A stretch of 64,000 nt of DNA, taken from Collinsella aerofaciens (GTDB taxonomy: Bacteria; Actinomycetota; Coriobacteriia; Coriobacteriales; Coriobacteriaceae). The stretch covers positions 62,001 through 126,000 of the forward strand of contig NZ_WQPK01000008.1 in assembly GCF_018785265.1 (NCBI RefSeq). The letters run 5' to 3'. The stretch's first letter is position 1; the number at the start of each line of letters is the position of its first letter. The notes beneath the pieces are model-generated. The model ran no database searches and was not told the origin of the DNA. It worked only from the letters and a program-made list of their open reading frames with translations. Below are positions 36,408-46,216 of this stretch, piece after piece. A program made the translations under genes and the position numbers.

Positions 36408-38129
36408 TTACTCCTGCTCGGACTCCTCAGCCTGCTTACGGCTGCGGATGAGGTGCGCCACGCCGATGCACAGCACCGCGCCACCAGCGATCCAGGTGAA
36501 GGTCACGCCGTTGAGACCGGTGAGCGGGAGGTTGGAGCCCTTCTTGTTCTTGACGGTAAGGGTGACGGTGCCGCCGTCGACTGACGGGGTAACCATGGTA
36601 GCGGAGTCAGGTTTCTGCACAGTAACCTTCAGCGTATTTACAGCTGTTTTTTCGTCGAGCGCCACACCCTCGTCTTTATTAAGCCCCTCAGGCTTGATAG
36701 TGAAGGTAAAGTCGTCCAGCGTATTGTAGCCAGGGTTGCTGCCCTCGACCTCGTGCACCGTGTAGGTACCAGCATCGAGACCCTTGACATTAATCTTGCC
36801 GCCATTCGCCGTTTTGAACTTATAGGCCTCATTGACAAGAGTGCCTTCGCTGCCGACATACATATCCTTGGAGCCAACATCGTCAGGATCGGTTGCTTGG
36901 ATGGTGAACTCTACATTGTCAATCTTAGTAGTATCAGAATCAGCATCCTGCTTGATAAGCTTAAGCGCGTAGGTGTAGTCGCGGACGGTATCGGGCACAG
37001 ACTCACCCGTTCCTTCGCCCATGGGATTGTTGGAATAAATGAGTTTTACGGCGTTGTCGTTACCTGTGCCGCCGACAGTAACGTTCGTAGCCTTCGTGGG
37101 ATCAAGCATAGCGGTGTAAGTGACAACGACATTGGAGCTACCGTCGAGCGCCGCGTTAGCCTGTTCCGCAGCGGTCTTGAGGTCGGCAAACTTTACAGTC
37201 AACGTGTTAGTTGCATCAATCGAAACATCGTAACCGGTCTTGGCGCCAGGAGTCGTGTTGGGTGAAAGGATCGTATCACCGATTTTAACGATGACGCTGC
37301 TAGCATCTGCCGTCAGACCGTCAGAAAGCTTATCGCTGAACTCATAATGGTAAGTATCGAACGTTGCGATATTGCTGGCAACGGTGCCAGTCAGCTTATA
37401 TTCAACTTTCTGGCCCATCTGCGAGTCGGCCTTGTCGGCCCAATTGCTGCCGTCGTCGTTTTTGACTTTCTTCACAACTGTGGGAATGCTGGTCTTCTCG
37501 GTAACGGTCACGAGAGCGTCGCCGACAACAGCGAAGATCGGCGAAGTACCAGTATTCTTCTTCACTTCCTGATCGGTGCTCAAGGTGCTCTCGTCAGTCA
37601 CAAAGAGATAATAGCCTTGCAGGGCATTTCCGTTCCCGTCCTGGGGCTTAAAGACATCGTCGGTGGTAAAGGAAGAACCCGTCTGGCCTACGCTCTTCAC
37701 GACCTCCTTTGCCAACCCGTTGAACAGATTGTCGTTTTCAATGGGGGTCGTCTCGCCGGTGCCATCTGCATGATCGGTCAGATACTTAGCAGCAGCTTGT
37801 GCTGAGGAGCTAAGGGTGATACCAGAGTTGGGTACCTTTGAAAGATAGTTCAGAACCGCATCCTTCGCCTTAGGGCTCGCCCAATCGATGTTCGAAACGA
37901 CCTTGCTCGACCCGTCGGTTCCATCCACAACATCGGCCTTGAAAATCTGGTAGGCCTTGTACGTCACATCGCCATTCTCATTGTTCTTGTTGATCTTGAT
38001 GCTATTGGTCGTAGTAGCCACATCATCAGCAAACGCCATCGTGACCGGGGCCATGACGCCGCCGAAGCTCAGCGCTGCTGTGAGGCCGGCGGTTACTGCC
38101 AGGCGTGCGATGTTCTTGCTCATGCTCAT
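36408..38129 (-). CDS. LPxTG-anchored major pilin (fimbrial isopeptide-forming protein)
   Basis: A 573-residue secreted pilin, SpaH/EbpB-like. It has a signal peptide MSMSKNIARLAVTAGLTAAL ending near FADD, a first domain with NSIKINKNNENGDVTYKAYQ, and a candidate pilin lysine in TVVKKVKNDDG (~245). Fimbrial isopeptide domains follow, then a CnaB-like domain (ALKLIKQDADSDTTKIDNVEF), the sorting signal LPLTG, a TM helix and a basic tail. ATG 38129 has GAGGAAAAG upstream. It is the last pilin in the operon, after a 108-base gap with a GCCCC...GGGGC hairpin and a TGTC microsatellite. Confidence 0.88.
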   Translation of the reverse strand: MSMSKNIARLAVTAGLTAALSFGGVMAPVTMAFADDVATTTNSIKINKNNENGDVTYKAYQIFKADVVDGTDGSSKVVSNIDWASPKAKDAVLNYLSKVPNSGITLSSSAQAAAKYLTDHADGTGETTPIENDNLFNGLAKEVVKSVGQTGSSFTTDDVFKPQDGNGNALQGYYLFVTDESTLSTDQEVKKNTGTSPIFAVVGDALVTVTEKTSIPTVVKKVKNDDGSNWADKADSQMGQKVEYKLTGTVASNIATFDTYHYEFSDKLSDGLTADASSVIVKIGDTILSPNTTPGAKTGYDVSIDATNTLTVKFADLKTAAEQANAALDGSSNVVVTYTAMLDPTKATNVTVGGTGNDNAVKLIYSNNPMGEGTGESVPDTVRDYTYALKLIKQDADSDTTKIDNVEFTIQATDPDDVGSKDMYVGSEGTLVNEAYKFKTANGGKINVKGLDAGTYTVHEVEGSNPGYNTLDDFTFTIKPEGLNKDEGVALDEKTAVNTLKVTVQKPDSATMVTPSVDGGTVTLTVKNKKGSNLPLTGLNGVTFTWIAGGAVLCIGVAHLIRSRKQAEESEQE

Positions 38130-38237
38130 CTTCTTTTCCTCTGCTTTCTGCTCGAATTCCATTTGATCTAAATCTGTCTGTCTGTGTCTTAGCATCTACT
38201 TCGCTACGTCTCGCCCCGCTCTCTGTGGGGCTGCCAG

Positions 38238-39902
38238 CTACTCTTTATGGCTGCCACCTCCCCGCTTGACCAGGAGCGCGACCACGATGAGCGCGGCTCC
38301 GGCGACCGCTGCGGCGGCCGCGGCGTACATTGCCATATCGCCAGTCGAGGGCATAAAGCCTCCGGTGGTAATGCTAGGGGGTGTGCCGGTGGGCGTGTTG
38401 ATGAGCGACGCCTCCAGGCTGCCCGTCGACCCGTCCGCGCTGTCGGCGCGTAGGGGCGACTCGGCCGTGATGGTGAGCTTGGGCTTGGCGGCGGCCACCT
38501 GGTCGACGTCCAGGCCCTCGGCCTTGACCGTCACGGAGCGCGTGCCCTCAAAGGCGGTGTAGCCCTTGGGCGCCTTGAGCTCGCGGACCTCCAGCTTGCC
38601 CGAGTCCACGCCCGAGACGGTCACACGGCCGTCCTCGCCCGTGGTGACGGTGGCCTTGCCCTCCGCACCCCACGTGCCGTCGGCCGCCAGTGTGCGACCG
38701 CGGTCGTCGGCGATGCTCAGGACCGCCCCAGCAAGCGGCTTGTCGCCGTCGCTGCCGCGCTTGGTGAGCGCGAGATCCCAGGTGTAGACGCACGCATCGT
38801 CGCTCGGCGTGCGGGTGAAGCCGGCGTCGCCGGACTGGTCGGCAAAGGGAGAGCGCGGGTAGCGCAGGTAGACCTCGTTGGGGTTGCCCTTCGCGATGCC
38901 GTGGTTGCACGCGCTGTTGAGCGGCGCATTGTACACGACGACCACGCGGGTGCCCGCGGTAAAGGCGTCGGCCCCGCCGAGCGCGGCGATCAGGTCACCG
39001 GTGCGCACGGTGAAGGTCTTGCCGTCGACCGAGACCCTGCACTGGGCCGTGATGTCGGTCCAGCCCTTCGCGGGCTCGGTGCCGGCGCGCCCGTCCTTGC
39101 CGGCCGAGACGGCGCCGAAGCCGCCGTCCGCGCCCGCCGCCACGTACACGCGCATGCTCGCGACGACCTTGGAGGGATCGAGCCCCGCGCTCATGGTGTC
39201 GACGAACTGTACCGCATAGGTGTCGTATGCCGTGAGCCCCGCCGGGACCGTGGCAGAGAGGCGCCAGTACAGGTCGTCGGCGACCGTGGCGTCGGCGGCC
39301 TTCTGCCAGGCGGCGGTGCTGTCCTCCAGCACGTGCTTGGACACCTTGGGCGTCGCGGCCTTGGGCTTGACGGTGACGGCACTGCCGCCCACCAGGGCCA
39401 TAATCGGCGCGGTGCCGGCCTCGTTCTGGGCGATGGCGTCGTCGTCGGCGACGATGAGCCAGTAGCCACAGGGTAGCTCGGCCGCCCTGCCCGCGTTAAG
39501 GGCCACGGACACGGCACCAGAGCTCTGGAGGGAACGAGCGAGCCGTGCGCTCAGCGCGCTCGTAAGGTGGGAATCGGCGTTGAGCCACTCGGCAGCTTCC
39601 TGCGCAGTGGTCTGGGATTTGGGCATGCCGGCGCTGTGCAACACAGGCAGCGCGGCGTCGCGGGCGGCGTCGCTTGCCCAAACGAGGTCGGTGGCGATCT
39701 TGGCGTCGTTGTCGCCGTCGACGACGTTGGCGCTAAAGATCTGGTGGGCGTCGTAGCTGCTCGCCACGGTGCCGCTCACCGTGATGGAACCGGTCGAGGT
39801 CGGCGCGGCCTGCGCGGATGCGGGGAACACAACCGCGCAGGTGCCGATCAGGAGGGCAAGCAGCGCAAACAAGATCGGGAAGGAGCAAACTTTCTTATTC
39901 AC
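38238..39902 (-). CDS. LPxTG-type minor or shaft pilin
   Basis: A 554-residue secreted pilin homologous in layout to the following one. It has a signal peptide (MNKKVCSFPILFALLALLIG, cleaved near AQAAP), GSITVSGTVASSYDAHQIFS, a candidate pilin lysine in TPKVSKHVLED, an isopeptide domain, a CnaB domain (LALTKRGSDGDKPLAGAVLS), a sorting motif MPSTGD, a TM helix and a KRGGG tail. The start is GTG 39902 with GGGAGGTGAG upstream, and overlaps the adhesin stop by eight bases, so the two are translationally coupled. Confidence 0.87.
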   Translation of the reverse strand: MNKKVCSFPILFALLALLIGTCAVVFPASAQAAPTSTGSITVSGTVASSYDAHQIFSANVVDGDNDAKIATDLVWASDAARDAALPVLHSAGMPKSQTTAQEAAEWLNADSHLTSALSARLARSLQSSGAVSVALNAGRAAELPCGYWLIVADDDAIAQNEAGTAPIMALVGGSAVTVKPKAATPKVSKHVLEDSTAAWQKAADATVADDLYWRLSATVPAGLTAYDTYAVQFVDTMSAGLDPSKVVASMRVYVAAGADGGFGAVSAGKDGRAGTEPAKGWTDITAQCRVSVDGKTFTVRTGDLIAALGGADAFTAGTRVVVVYNAPLNSACNHGIAKGNPNEVYLRYPRSPFADQSGDAGFTRTPSDDACVYTWDLALTKRGSDGDKPLAGAVLSIADDRGRTLAADGTWGAEGKATVTTGEDGRVTVSGVDSGKLEVRELKAPKGYTAFEGTRSVTVKAEGLDVDQVAAAKPKLTITAESPLRADSADGSTGSLEASLINTPTGTPPSITTGGFMPSTGDMAMYAAAAAAVAGAALIVVALLVKRGGGSHKE

Positions 39903-42900
39903 GGCGCTCACCTCCCTTCGCATTCGCCTTGCGACGAATGTGCATCCAGGCTGCAGCAGCGCAAAGCACCGCCGCGCCGGCAAGGTATGTCGGAGTGACG
40001 CCCGACATACCGGAAAGAGGCAGAGTGGTGGAGTAGGTGTTGGTGAAGGTGGAGGCGGGGATGGCGTTCGCGGGCGCGTCGACATCGCCGATGACCTTAC
40101 CCGGATCAATCGCGTTGCCCATGTCGTCCTTCACCTGGGTGACCGTGGTGGAGGTGGTGAGACCGGTGTACTTGCCAGCGTCGTTCAGATCAGCCTTCAC
40201 CGTGACGGCCACCTGGTACTCGGCCTTGGAGTAGCGGAGCTTGTCGATGGCATCGGCGTCGGGCGCGACCTCCTTCACCGTGTAGGTGTAAGTCTTGGCG
40301 CCCTTCGGGTTCGAAGCGTCGTTCGTGGCGAGGTACTCTTTGGAGAACGAGATTTCGCCAAAAGATGCCTCGATGTCGTTGACCTTGGTGGAGTCTGCGG
40401 GAGCGACGGAAATAGTCTTCTTGTCAGGCATAGGAGCGCTATCCCTATTTGGCCCCGTAGCCTCGATGCTGAAATCGAACGCAACGTAGTTACCGTTGGA
40501 ATCCTTCGGCCAGTCCGTATTACGGACGGACTTAATCACCGGGATTTTCACGGACGTAACGGAGCGTGAGTCGGAAATGTAGACGTTGCTCCCGTCAATC
40601 GTCGGCTTCTTGCCCTCGGTCCACATAATGGAGCCGTCTGTGCTGAACACATTGAACTCGTAAACCGTCGAGTTCTTCTCGTAGCCAAACGGCGCCTGGG
40701 TCTCCGTGAGCGTGTACATGCCCGGCAGCAGACCGGCCAATGTGAACTTGCCATCCTTGGCGTCGGTATCGGCCCAAGTGGTTTCGCTCGAAGCCGACTG
40801 ATCGCTCACGGTCCAGGACTTCTCCTCAGTCAAGCCATCGGCACCCAGTTTCGCAAGCTTCCACTCGGAACCAGCCAAAGGAGTGTGTTCTGCATCGTCC
40901 TTCTCCACCTTGGCCCAAGACACCGTACCGGTGATCTTGGTGTTGGCGATGGCACCCGTGGTGTTAGAAGGTGTGAACGGAACCTCGTTCCCGTTCTCAT
41001 CCACGTAGCCCTGGACATAGTTCACCGACTCACCAGCATTGTTCATGGTTGCGTAGTAGATCTTGTCCGAAACCTGGTAACCAGCCGGAGCAGTCACCTC
41101 TTTGATGTAATAGGTGAATGCCGGATTAGAATCCGAGATATCCTTACTCGGATCGGCCTTCTGGTTCAGATAGTTGAACTGAAGCTCGCCATCACCCGAA
41201 GCGTAATCGTTGGCACCGCCATCCGTTACCGTAACGATGGGATGCGTCTCTTTCTTGGCATCATCGACAGTGCCGTATATCGTCCACGAGGAACCAGAAA
41301 GCGGCGTCATGCCGTCCGCAGCGTCGACCTTGCTCCACGCAATGGCAGAGCCGTCCGGTGTATACGACCCGGACCACGGGAAATTGTGACGCTCCTGGTC
41401 CATGTCGATAACGGAGGCTGTATTTCCCTCACCAAATGTTGCGGCAATCTTCGGGCTGTTCATTGAGAAATCGACGCCCACATAAACGCGGCCGTTGGTG
41501 GTCACATGGTCATCGAAGCTGCCATCGGGTACAAGGATGCTGCCGATCATAGCCGCCGCAGGATCGTCGTCAGTCCACTTGGCACCAGTGATTGCGCCAC
41601 CGTATCCCCAGTCCGCGCGGTCCTCTCCCGCGATGCCGCCCCGAATGGTAAGGCTTTGCGTATCGACAAAGTTCCACATGACGGATTGAGAAGCCGTCGC
41701 GTATGCCTCGCCCAGCGGTGTGCCGGAATATCGAGTTTCGTAACCACGCGAAATCTCGGTACCGTTCCACCAAAAGCGCCAGCCATTGTGGAACTCAATA
41801 TTCGAAAATCCAGTAACGTTCACAACAACCGAGGCGCCCTTGGGAATGCCCTCGAATGCGAAATCAACGCCACGATAATACTCGTTGTTGTATGTATTGC
41901 TCAGCTGATAAGCATCGATGGTGAACACCTGCTGCATAGAGGTGTTGTCACCCTTAAACTTGATAAGACGCTCGCTATTCTTGAATTGCCTACCATTGAG
42001 CGACGTATCGGCGCAGTCCGTATTGATGGTCTTATACGACTCATCAAACACCAGGCCATAGCTACAATCCGTCTTGTCGTACTTGTTGATGATATAGCGG
42101 TTGTCCTGATGGCACGCCGGAGCAACGCTGCAGCTCACTTCGCCCGTCTTCGCGAACGAATTCAGCTGGTTAGAGAGCGTGGTGAGATAGCCTGTCTCTC
42201 CGCTGTAATTCGAATAGTCCTTGCCATTAATGTTGTTGAGGAAGTCGACTTGTTTGAACAGCGAACTTTCGTCCGCATTTTCCCCTTCATAGTAGTTGCC
42301 CTGCTTCTTCACCACAGACTGGCGCTTGTTGTCAGCATTCCAATTGTTGCCAGGATTCCAATAGGTAATGGGACCGGCGATCTGCGCGGTGTAGTCATAG
42401 CCGGTATTCTCTTTCGACTTGCCGACCCAGGCACCCCTGGTCCAAGCACCAACCGTCGCAGTATCTGAGGTCGTTCCCAGACCGGTGTTCATGTTCTGAA
42501 TCGAGCTGTTTATACCGGCGACCGCAAGCACTGTACTACGGTCGACAGGACGAAACTGAGAACCAAAACCAACGGTGCCGAAACGGAAGCCATCGCCGCT
42601 CCAACTCGCCTTGATAGGATTCATGGCAAGCTTGCCACGGACCACGGTAAGGCCCTCCGCCTCAGCGGCATATGAACCGGTGGGAGCGTTACCCGCATCA
42701 AGAGTTCTAGTGTCGCTCGGCTTACCACCGATATACATGTCGCGGCCGACGTAGGTGGCCACGCCGGGATCGGGGGTGGAGACATCGATATTCGTACCGA
42801 TACCGATAGACGTGGGCTTGTAGATGCCCTTGTTCACAGTGGTAGCCGCGCTCGCAGAGGTGGCGGCGCTATTCTGGTTTTCGTCATCCTCGCTGGTGTT

Positions 42901-43111
42901 GCCTACAGCAGCGAAGTCACTTGAGGAACCCCCCCCCCATTACAGTTTCCTCGGTAGAAACTGTCTGGGCGTCGCTGGCGATGGCCTGCGAGATCGGGGG
43001 CATAACGAGCGACAGCACCAGGCTCAACACGGAAGCTCCGCACAAAACACCTGCCAGTACACGGCGCGTCGCTTTTTTACTCTGCTTAGTTTTTTCTGAA
43101 TTCGCTTTCAT
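39895..43111 (-). CDS. Pilus tip adhesin, out of frame at a G10 tract (phase-variable candidate)
   Basis: The signal-peptide half (43111-42917, MKANSEKTKQSKKATRRVLA) and the body (to 39895) are in different frames and meet at ten G (42938-42929, minus strand). With 9 or 12 G the product would be continuous, about 1071 residues. The body holds a choice-of-anchor-A-like region (ATYVGRDMYIGG), a long adhesin region, CnaB domains (AIAWSKVDAADGMTPLSGSS, TGTVSWAKVEKDDAEHTPL), a Spy0128/FctA-type isopeptide domain (SFSKEYL, YTYTVKEV), the sorting motif LPLSG, a TM helix and a basic tail. ATG 43111 has GGAGGAG. As sequenced, translation stops at MGGGFLK. Confidence 0.85.
42929..42938 (-). repeat. Homopolymer G10 contingency tract in the adhesin gene
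   Basis: Ten C on the plus strand (ten G in the message), about 60 codons after the start. Loss of one G or gain of two restores the frame. Confidence 0.9.
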
Positions 43112-43570
43112 CGATGTCTCCTCCCCAAGAGACCGCGATCTTGCTCTTTCACTATCAAACGTATCTGCGCAACCTGAAATTGCGCACGCTTAGTAATGAA
43201 TATTGTAACGATTGTTTGAACATCTGGGCAAAAAAACCGATAGTTTTGTAGCGAATTGTCAATTCTCTTGACATTTGCTCAGATTTACCTTCGTTTATTC
43301 GCTATTTATTTTTTGTTTCTACTGGTAATTTGGTTGCCATCATTTTTTTAATGGCATTAGATTTGTTTGCACAACATTTTGCTCAAGAGCAAACATCCTG
43401 TGAACGGTCGGAAATCGACCGTGAGCGGTAGGTCATTAACCGGGATGAATATCCTACCAAATTGATGAGAATATCTTAAACCCATCGGTGGTTAGAAGCA
43501 TGATGTTCAGACAACAATATTTGAATTTTCCCACAGATTTTAGGCATCAATTCGCCTAAATCGCCTGAGG
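43112..43570. other. AT-rich regulatory region upstream of the pilus operon
   Basis: No gene. A possible minus-strand promoter is TTGCCC (43231-43226), 18 bases, TACAAT (43207-43202). Further upstream are CGGTCG-gaaat-CGACCG (~43414-43430) and GGTAGG...CCTACC (~43427-43459) inverted repeats, which may bind a regulator. The composition is much more AT-rich than the neighbours. Confidence 0.5.
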
Positions 43571-43603
43571 CCACCACAAAGGTGCCTGCCCCCTTTGTGG
43601 TGG
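43571..43603. repeat. 33-bp palindromic repeat, family 1, copy 2
   Basis: CCACCACAAAGG-n9-CCTTTGTGGTGG, perfect arms. It lies 12 bases past the HAD gene stop and probably serves as its terminator. Confidence 0.8.
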
Positions 43604-43615
43604 TCCCCCCCTGCA

Positions 43616-44437
43616 CTACAGCAGATGCTCCTCGATAAAGAACGCGATGCCGTCTTTGTCGTTGCTCGCGGTTACAAAATCGGCGGCGGCGCGGGTGGCA
43701 TCGCTACCATTTGCCATGGCCACACCCACGCCGGCGTCGGCCACCATGCAGGTGTCGTTATCGGCATCGCCAAACACGCAAATGTTCTGGAGCTCCATGT
43801 CGTTGAGCTCCGCCACGCGCACAAGGCCGCGCGTCTTGGACACTCGCGGATCCATGAATTCGTAGAGTCGCTGCGTGGTCTGAAGAGCCGCCGCCTTAAC
43901 GGTGTCGTCGGCAAGCGACGACGCCCGCTCGATGACCCGCGGCATCACCTCGGGCACCATAGTAAACATCACCTTGGTCTGCGGCTCGCGCAAAAACTCG
44001 GCAAAGTCGACCACCTTGTAGGGCACGCCGTCGACACGCGACAAGTGCTCGACGCACGCATCGCTCTCGGGCACATAGAGCACGCCGTCCCGAGGGCAAA
44101 CGGGCGTTGCCGGCAGGTCTGCCATGTGCTCGCAAATGCGCGCGATGGTCTCGCCCGGCAGCGGATAGCTCAGCTCGTTGATGTCGTGCGCGCGGTCGAT
44201 GACCTCGGCGCCACCGCAGCCCACGAGCACGTCCACCAGGCCTTCGATACCCCAGAGCTCGTACATGGCCTCGGTCGCGTGGGCGTCGCGCCCGGTGCAC
44301 AGGCCAAAGAGCACGCCACGCTCGCGCAAGGCGCGGATCGCCGCCACGGTGCGCGGGGACACCGTGTGCCGGCTCGTGAGCAGCGTGCCGTCGATATCGC
44401 AGAGTACGGCTTTAATGTGGCTGAAGGTGGCGTCCAT
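43616..44437 (-). CDS. Cof-type HAD-IIB family phosphatase
   Basis: A 273-residue HAD hydrolase. Motif I is AVLCDIDGTLLTSRH, motif II is LCTGRDA, the motif III Lys is in TVKAAAL, and motif IV is CVFGDADNDTCMVADAG; the large cap is between. It is probably a sugar-phosphate or nucleotide phosphatase. ATG 44437 has AAAGG upstream. A near-palindrome GGTGTAC-atg-GTATACC (44484-44500) lies in its promoter region. Confidence 0.9.
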   Translation of the reverse strand: MDATFSHIKAVLCDIDGTLLTSRHTVSPRTVAAIRALRERGVLFGLCTGRDAHATEAMYELWGIEGLVDVLVGCGGAEVIDRAHDINELSYPLPGETIARICEHMADLPATPVCPRDGVLYVPESDACVEHLSRVDGVPYKVVDFAEFLREPQTKVMFTMVPEVMPRVIERASSLADDTVKAAALQTTQRLYEFMDPRVSKTRGLVRVAELNDMELQNICVFGDADNDTCMVADAGVGVAMANGSDATRAAADFVTASNDKDGIAFFIEEHLL

Positions 44438-44531
44438 GGGGGCCTTTCTGGGTTGTGCGGCGGTGCTGAATGTGGTCGGAAATGGTGTACATGGTATACC
44501 AAGGCGCAGGCGCGGCCCGTCAAAGCAAAAG

Positions 44532-44565
44532 CCACCACAAAGGAGCCTTGCCCCTTTTGTGGTGG
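44532..44565. repeat. Palindromic repeat, family 1, copy 3
   Basis: CCACCACAAAGG, centre AGCCTTGCC, CCTTTTGTGGTGG with one extra T. It is paired with a family 2 repeat 33 bases away, as at 33004-33113. Confidence 0.75.
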
Positions 44566-44597
44566 CCGAACCCGAAGGGTGGCCTGGCCCGGGGCGC

Positions 44598-44662
44598 AAA
44601 CCATCACAACATTCGACGTTTTTCGGCAAAATCGCGATTTTCATCGAATGTTGTGATGGTTT
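44598..44662. repeat. 65-bp palindromic repeat, family 2, copy 2
   Basis: It has the same 19-bp arms as 33004-33068 and a similar centre (TTTTTCGGCAAAATCG). It ends exactly at the base before the MFS stop codon, so it probably terminates that transcript. Confidence 0.8.
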
Positions 44663-45949
44663 TTACTGCCTTGCGGCACGATCAAAATGTCGGCGTCCAA
44701 ACAGCAGCAACGCCGCGGGAACCGCCGTCACGACCATACCCGCACCAACGAGCGTCTGCTGCACGCCAAACGTCGCCGCCAGCCAGGGGGCAATCGCCAG
44801 CGGGGCCACGCCGGCGAACATGTTGCCAAAACCCATGACCGAGTTCACGCGACCGAGCTGCTCGAGCGGGGCCGTCGTTTGCACGATGGTGTTGTGGAGC
44901 GGGTTGACGACGCCCCAGGCCACGCCGAGGGCAATCTGGCCAATGAGCGCCACGCCCACATACGTTGTTCCCACGTAGAGCAGGCTTCCCAGGCCCACGG
45001 ACATAAGCGCCGCGAGCAGCGTTTTAAGGTTGATCAGATGCGGCGGCAAACGGAGCGCAATAACGGCGCCCAGCACCGCGCCCACACCGCTGGCCGACGA
45101 GAGCCAGCCCATCCACTCAACACCGACGTGCAGGACATCGCGGTAGAAGAACGACTCCAGCGGGTCGAAAGCTCCATAGCCAAAGTTCGAAAGGAAGATA
45201 ATGCAAAACAGCAGGGCGAGGACGCTGTTGGTAAAGACCGTCTTGATGCTGGTCGCGAAGGTGGCGCGGGTGGACGCGCTGGGGTCGGGGCTTTGGCTGG
45301 CGGTACTTGCCGTTGCGCTGCTGTCCGCGGGACTGCTTTCGCGCGTGGCGACGTGACCTGCTTGCGGCCTAAAGCCCCAACCGGCGACGAGCGCCAGCAT
45401 GGTAAAGAGCATCATGAGCACGAACACCGTGCGCGACGACGCAGCCGCCGCGACAAAGCCGCCCAGTGTGGGGCCGACGATAATGCTCACGTTGGAGAAC
45501 ATGGTTATGGCGGAGTTGATGTCTTTGAGCTCGACAGGATCGTCGGTAAGGTAGGCCGGACAGGATGTGGCGATGGGCTGGGCGAACCCCATCACAAAGC
45601 CCAGGAGCACCGCGGCGAGCAGGACGATGCCGGTCGCGCTACCAAAAACGAGGATTGCCGCGCCGGTTGCCAACGTGCCGAAGATACTCGCCCGGAAATG
45701 CCGGCACGGACCCCAAGCGTCAAGCGCCGCTCCACCCGCAAAGGATCCCAGGATCACGAAGACGTTCATAAACAGGACGGCCAGCGATGTCGCAACGACC
45801 GAGGCATCGTCCGCATAGGTGAGTGTTCCGATAACACCGATAAAGTAGCTGGTCTGGAAACTGGTGTAGATGAGAAAGCGCATCGCCACCAGGCGCTTGG
45901 CCTGCACGGAAAGCGATGATTGAGGCTTTGAGAAAAGAGGGGCGAGCAT
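44663..45949 (-). CDS. MFS transporter
   Basis: A 428-residue major facilitator with about 12 TM helices and a long Ser/Thr/Ala-rich central loop (~residues 200-235). It has the motif AGGAALDAWG after TM2, as in drug-efflux-like permeases. Substrate unknown. ATG 45949 (MLAPLFSKPQ) has AAGGAG five bases upstream; the ATG six codons earlier is less well placed. An upstream inverted repeat at 46079-46115 may be its operator. Confidence 0.83.
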   Translation of the reverse strand: MLAPLFSKPQSSLSVQAKRLVAMRFLIYTSFQTSYFIGVIGTLTYADDASVVATSLAVLFMNVFVILGSFAGGAALDAWGPCRHFRASIFGTLATGAAILVFGSATGIVLLAAVLLGFVMGFAQPIATSCPAYLTDDPVELKDINSAITMFSNVSIIVGPTLGGFVAAAASSRTVFVLMMLFTMLALVAGWGFRPQAGHVATRESSPADSSATASTASQSPDPSASTRATFATSIKTVFTNSVLALLFCIIFLSNFGYGAFDPLESFFYRDVLHVGVEWMGWLSSASGVGAVLGAVIALRLPPHLINLKTLLAALMSVGLGSLLYVGTTYVGVALIGQIALGVAWGVVNPLHNTIVQTTAPLEQLGRVNSVMGFGNMFAGVAPLAIAPWLAATFGVQQTLVGAGMVVTAVPAALLLFGRRHFDRAARQ

Positions 45950-46078
45950 GGAGACTCCTTGTTTCATACGAATGCGGACGGCGGGCATTCGGCACCGTCT
46001 GTCAAATCAATCTATCCGCATGAAACATTAAGGACGCATCAAGCCCCTTCTCTCCGTTTTTCGCCCGTCATGAACTAC

Positions 46079-46115
46079 TTGGTAGATTGTAAGGCATGTC
46101 ACAAAAATCTACCAA
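46079..46115. repeat. Inverted repeat upstream of the MFS gene
   Basis: TTGGTAGATT (46079-46088) and AATCTACCAA (46106-46115) are perfect arms with a 17-base spacer. This is an operator or another palindromic repeat. Confidence 0.5.
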
Positions 46116-46123
46116 AGCAATAA

Positions 46124-46156
46124 CCACCACAAAGGTGCCTGGACCCTCTGTGGTGG
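46124..46156. repeat. 33-bp palindromic repeat, family 1, copy 4
   Basis: CCACCACAAAGG-n9-CCTCTGTGGTGG, one mismatch in the arms. It is between MFS and moaC-mobB. Confidence 0.75.
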
Positions 46157-46175
46157 AAATGACGTTTGCCCAAAT

Positions 46176-46216
46176 AAAACCTGCCAAAATGAACCTGTCC
46201 CTTTTTGGCAGGTTTT
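46176..46216 (-). terminator. Terminator after moaC-mobB
   Basis: AAAACCTGCCAAAA (46176-46189) pairs with TTTTGGCAGGTTTT (46203-46216), overlapping the stop codon. The minus-strand 3' side ends in TTTT. The centre AACCTGTCCC resembles the family 1 centre. Confidence 0.7.

Noticed and set aside
42824-43193. Plus-strand open frames across the adhesin start
   Set aside because: They are antisense to the signal peptide and G-tract region and have no ribosome-binding site or homology.
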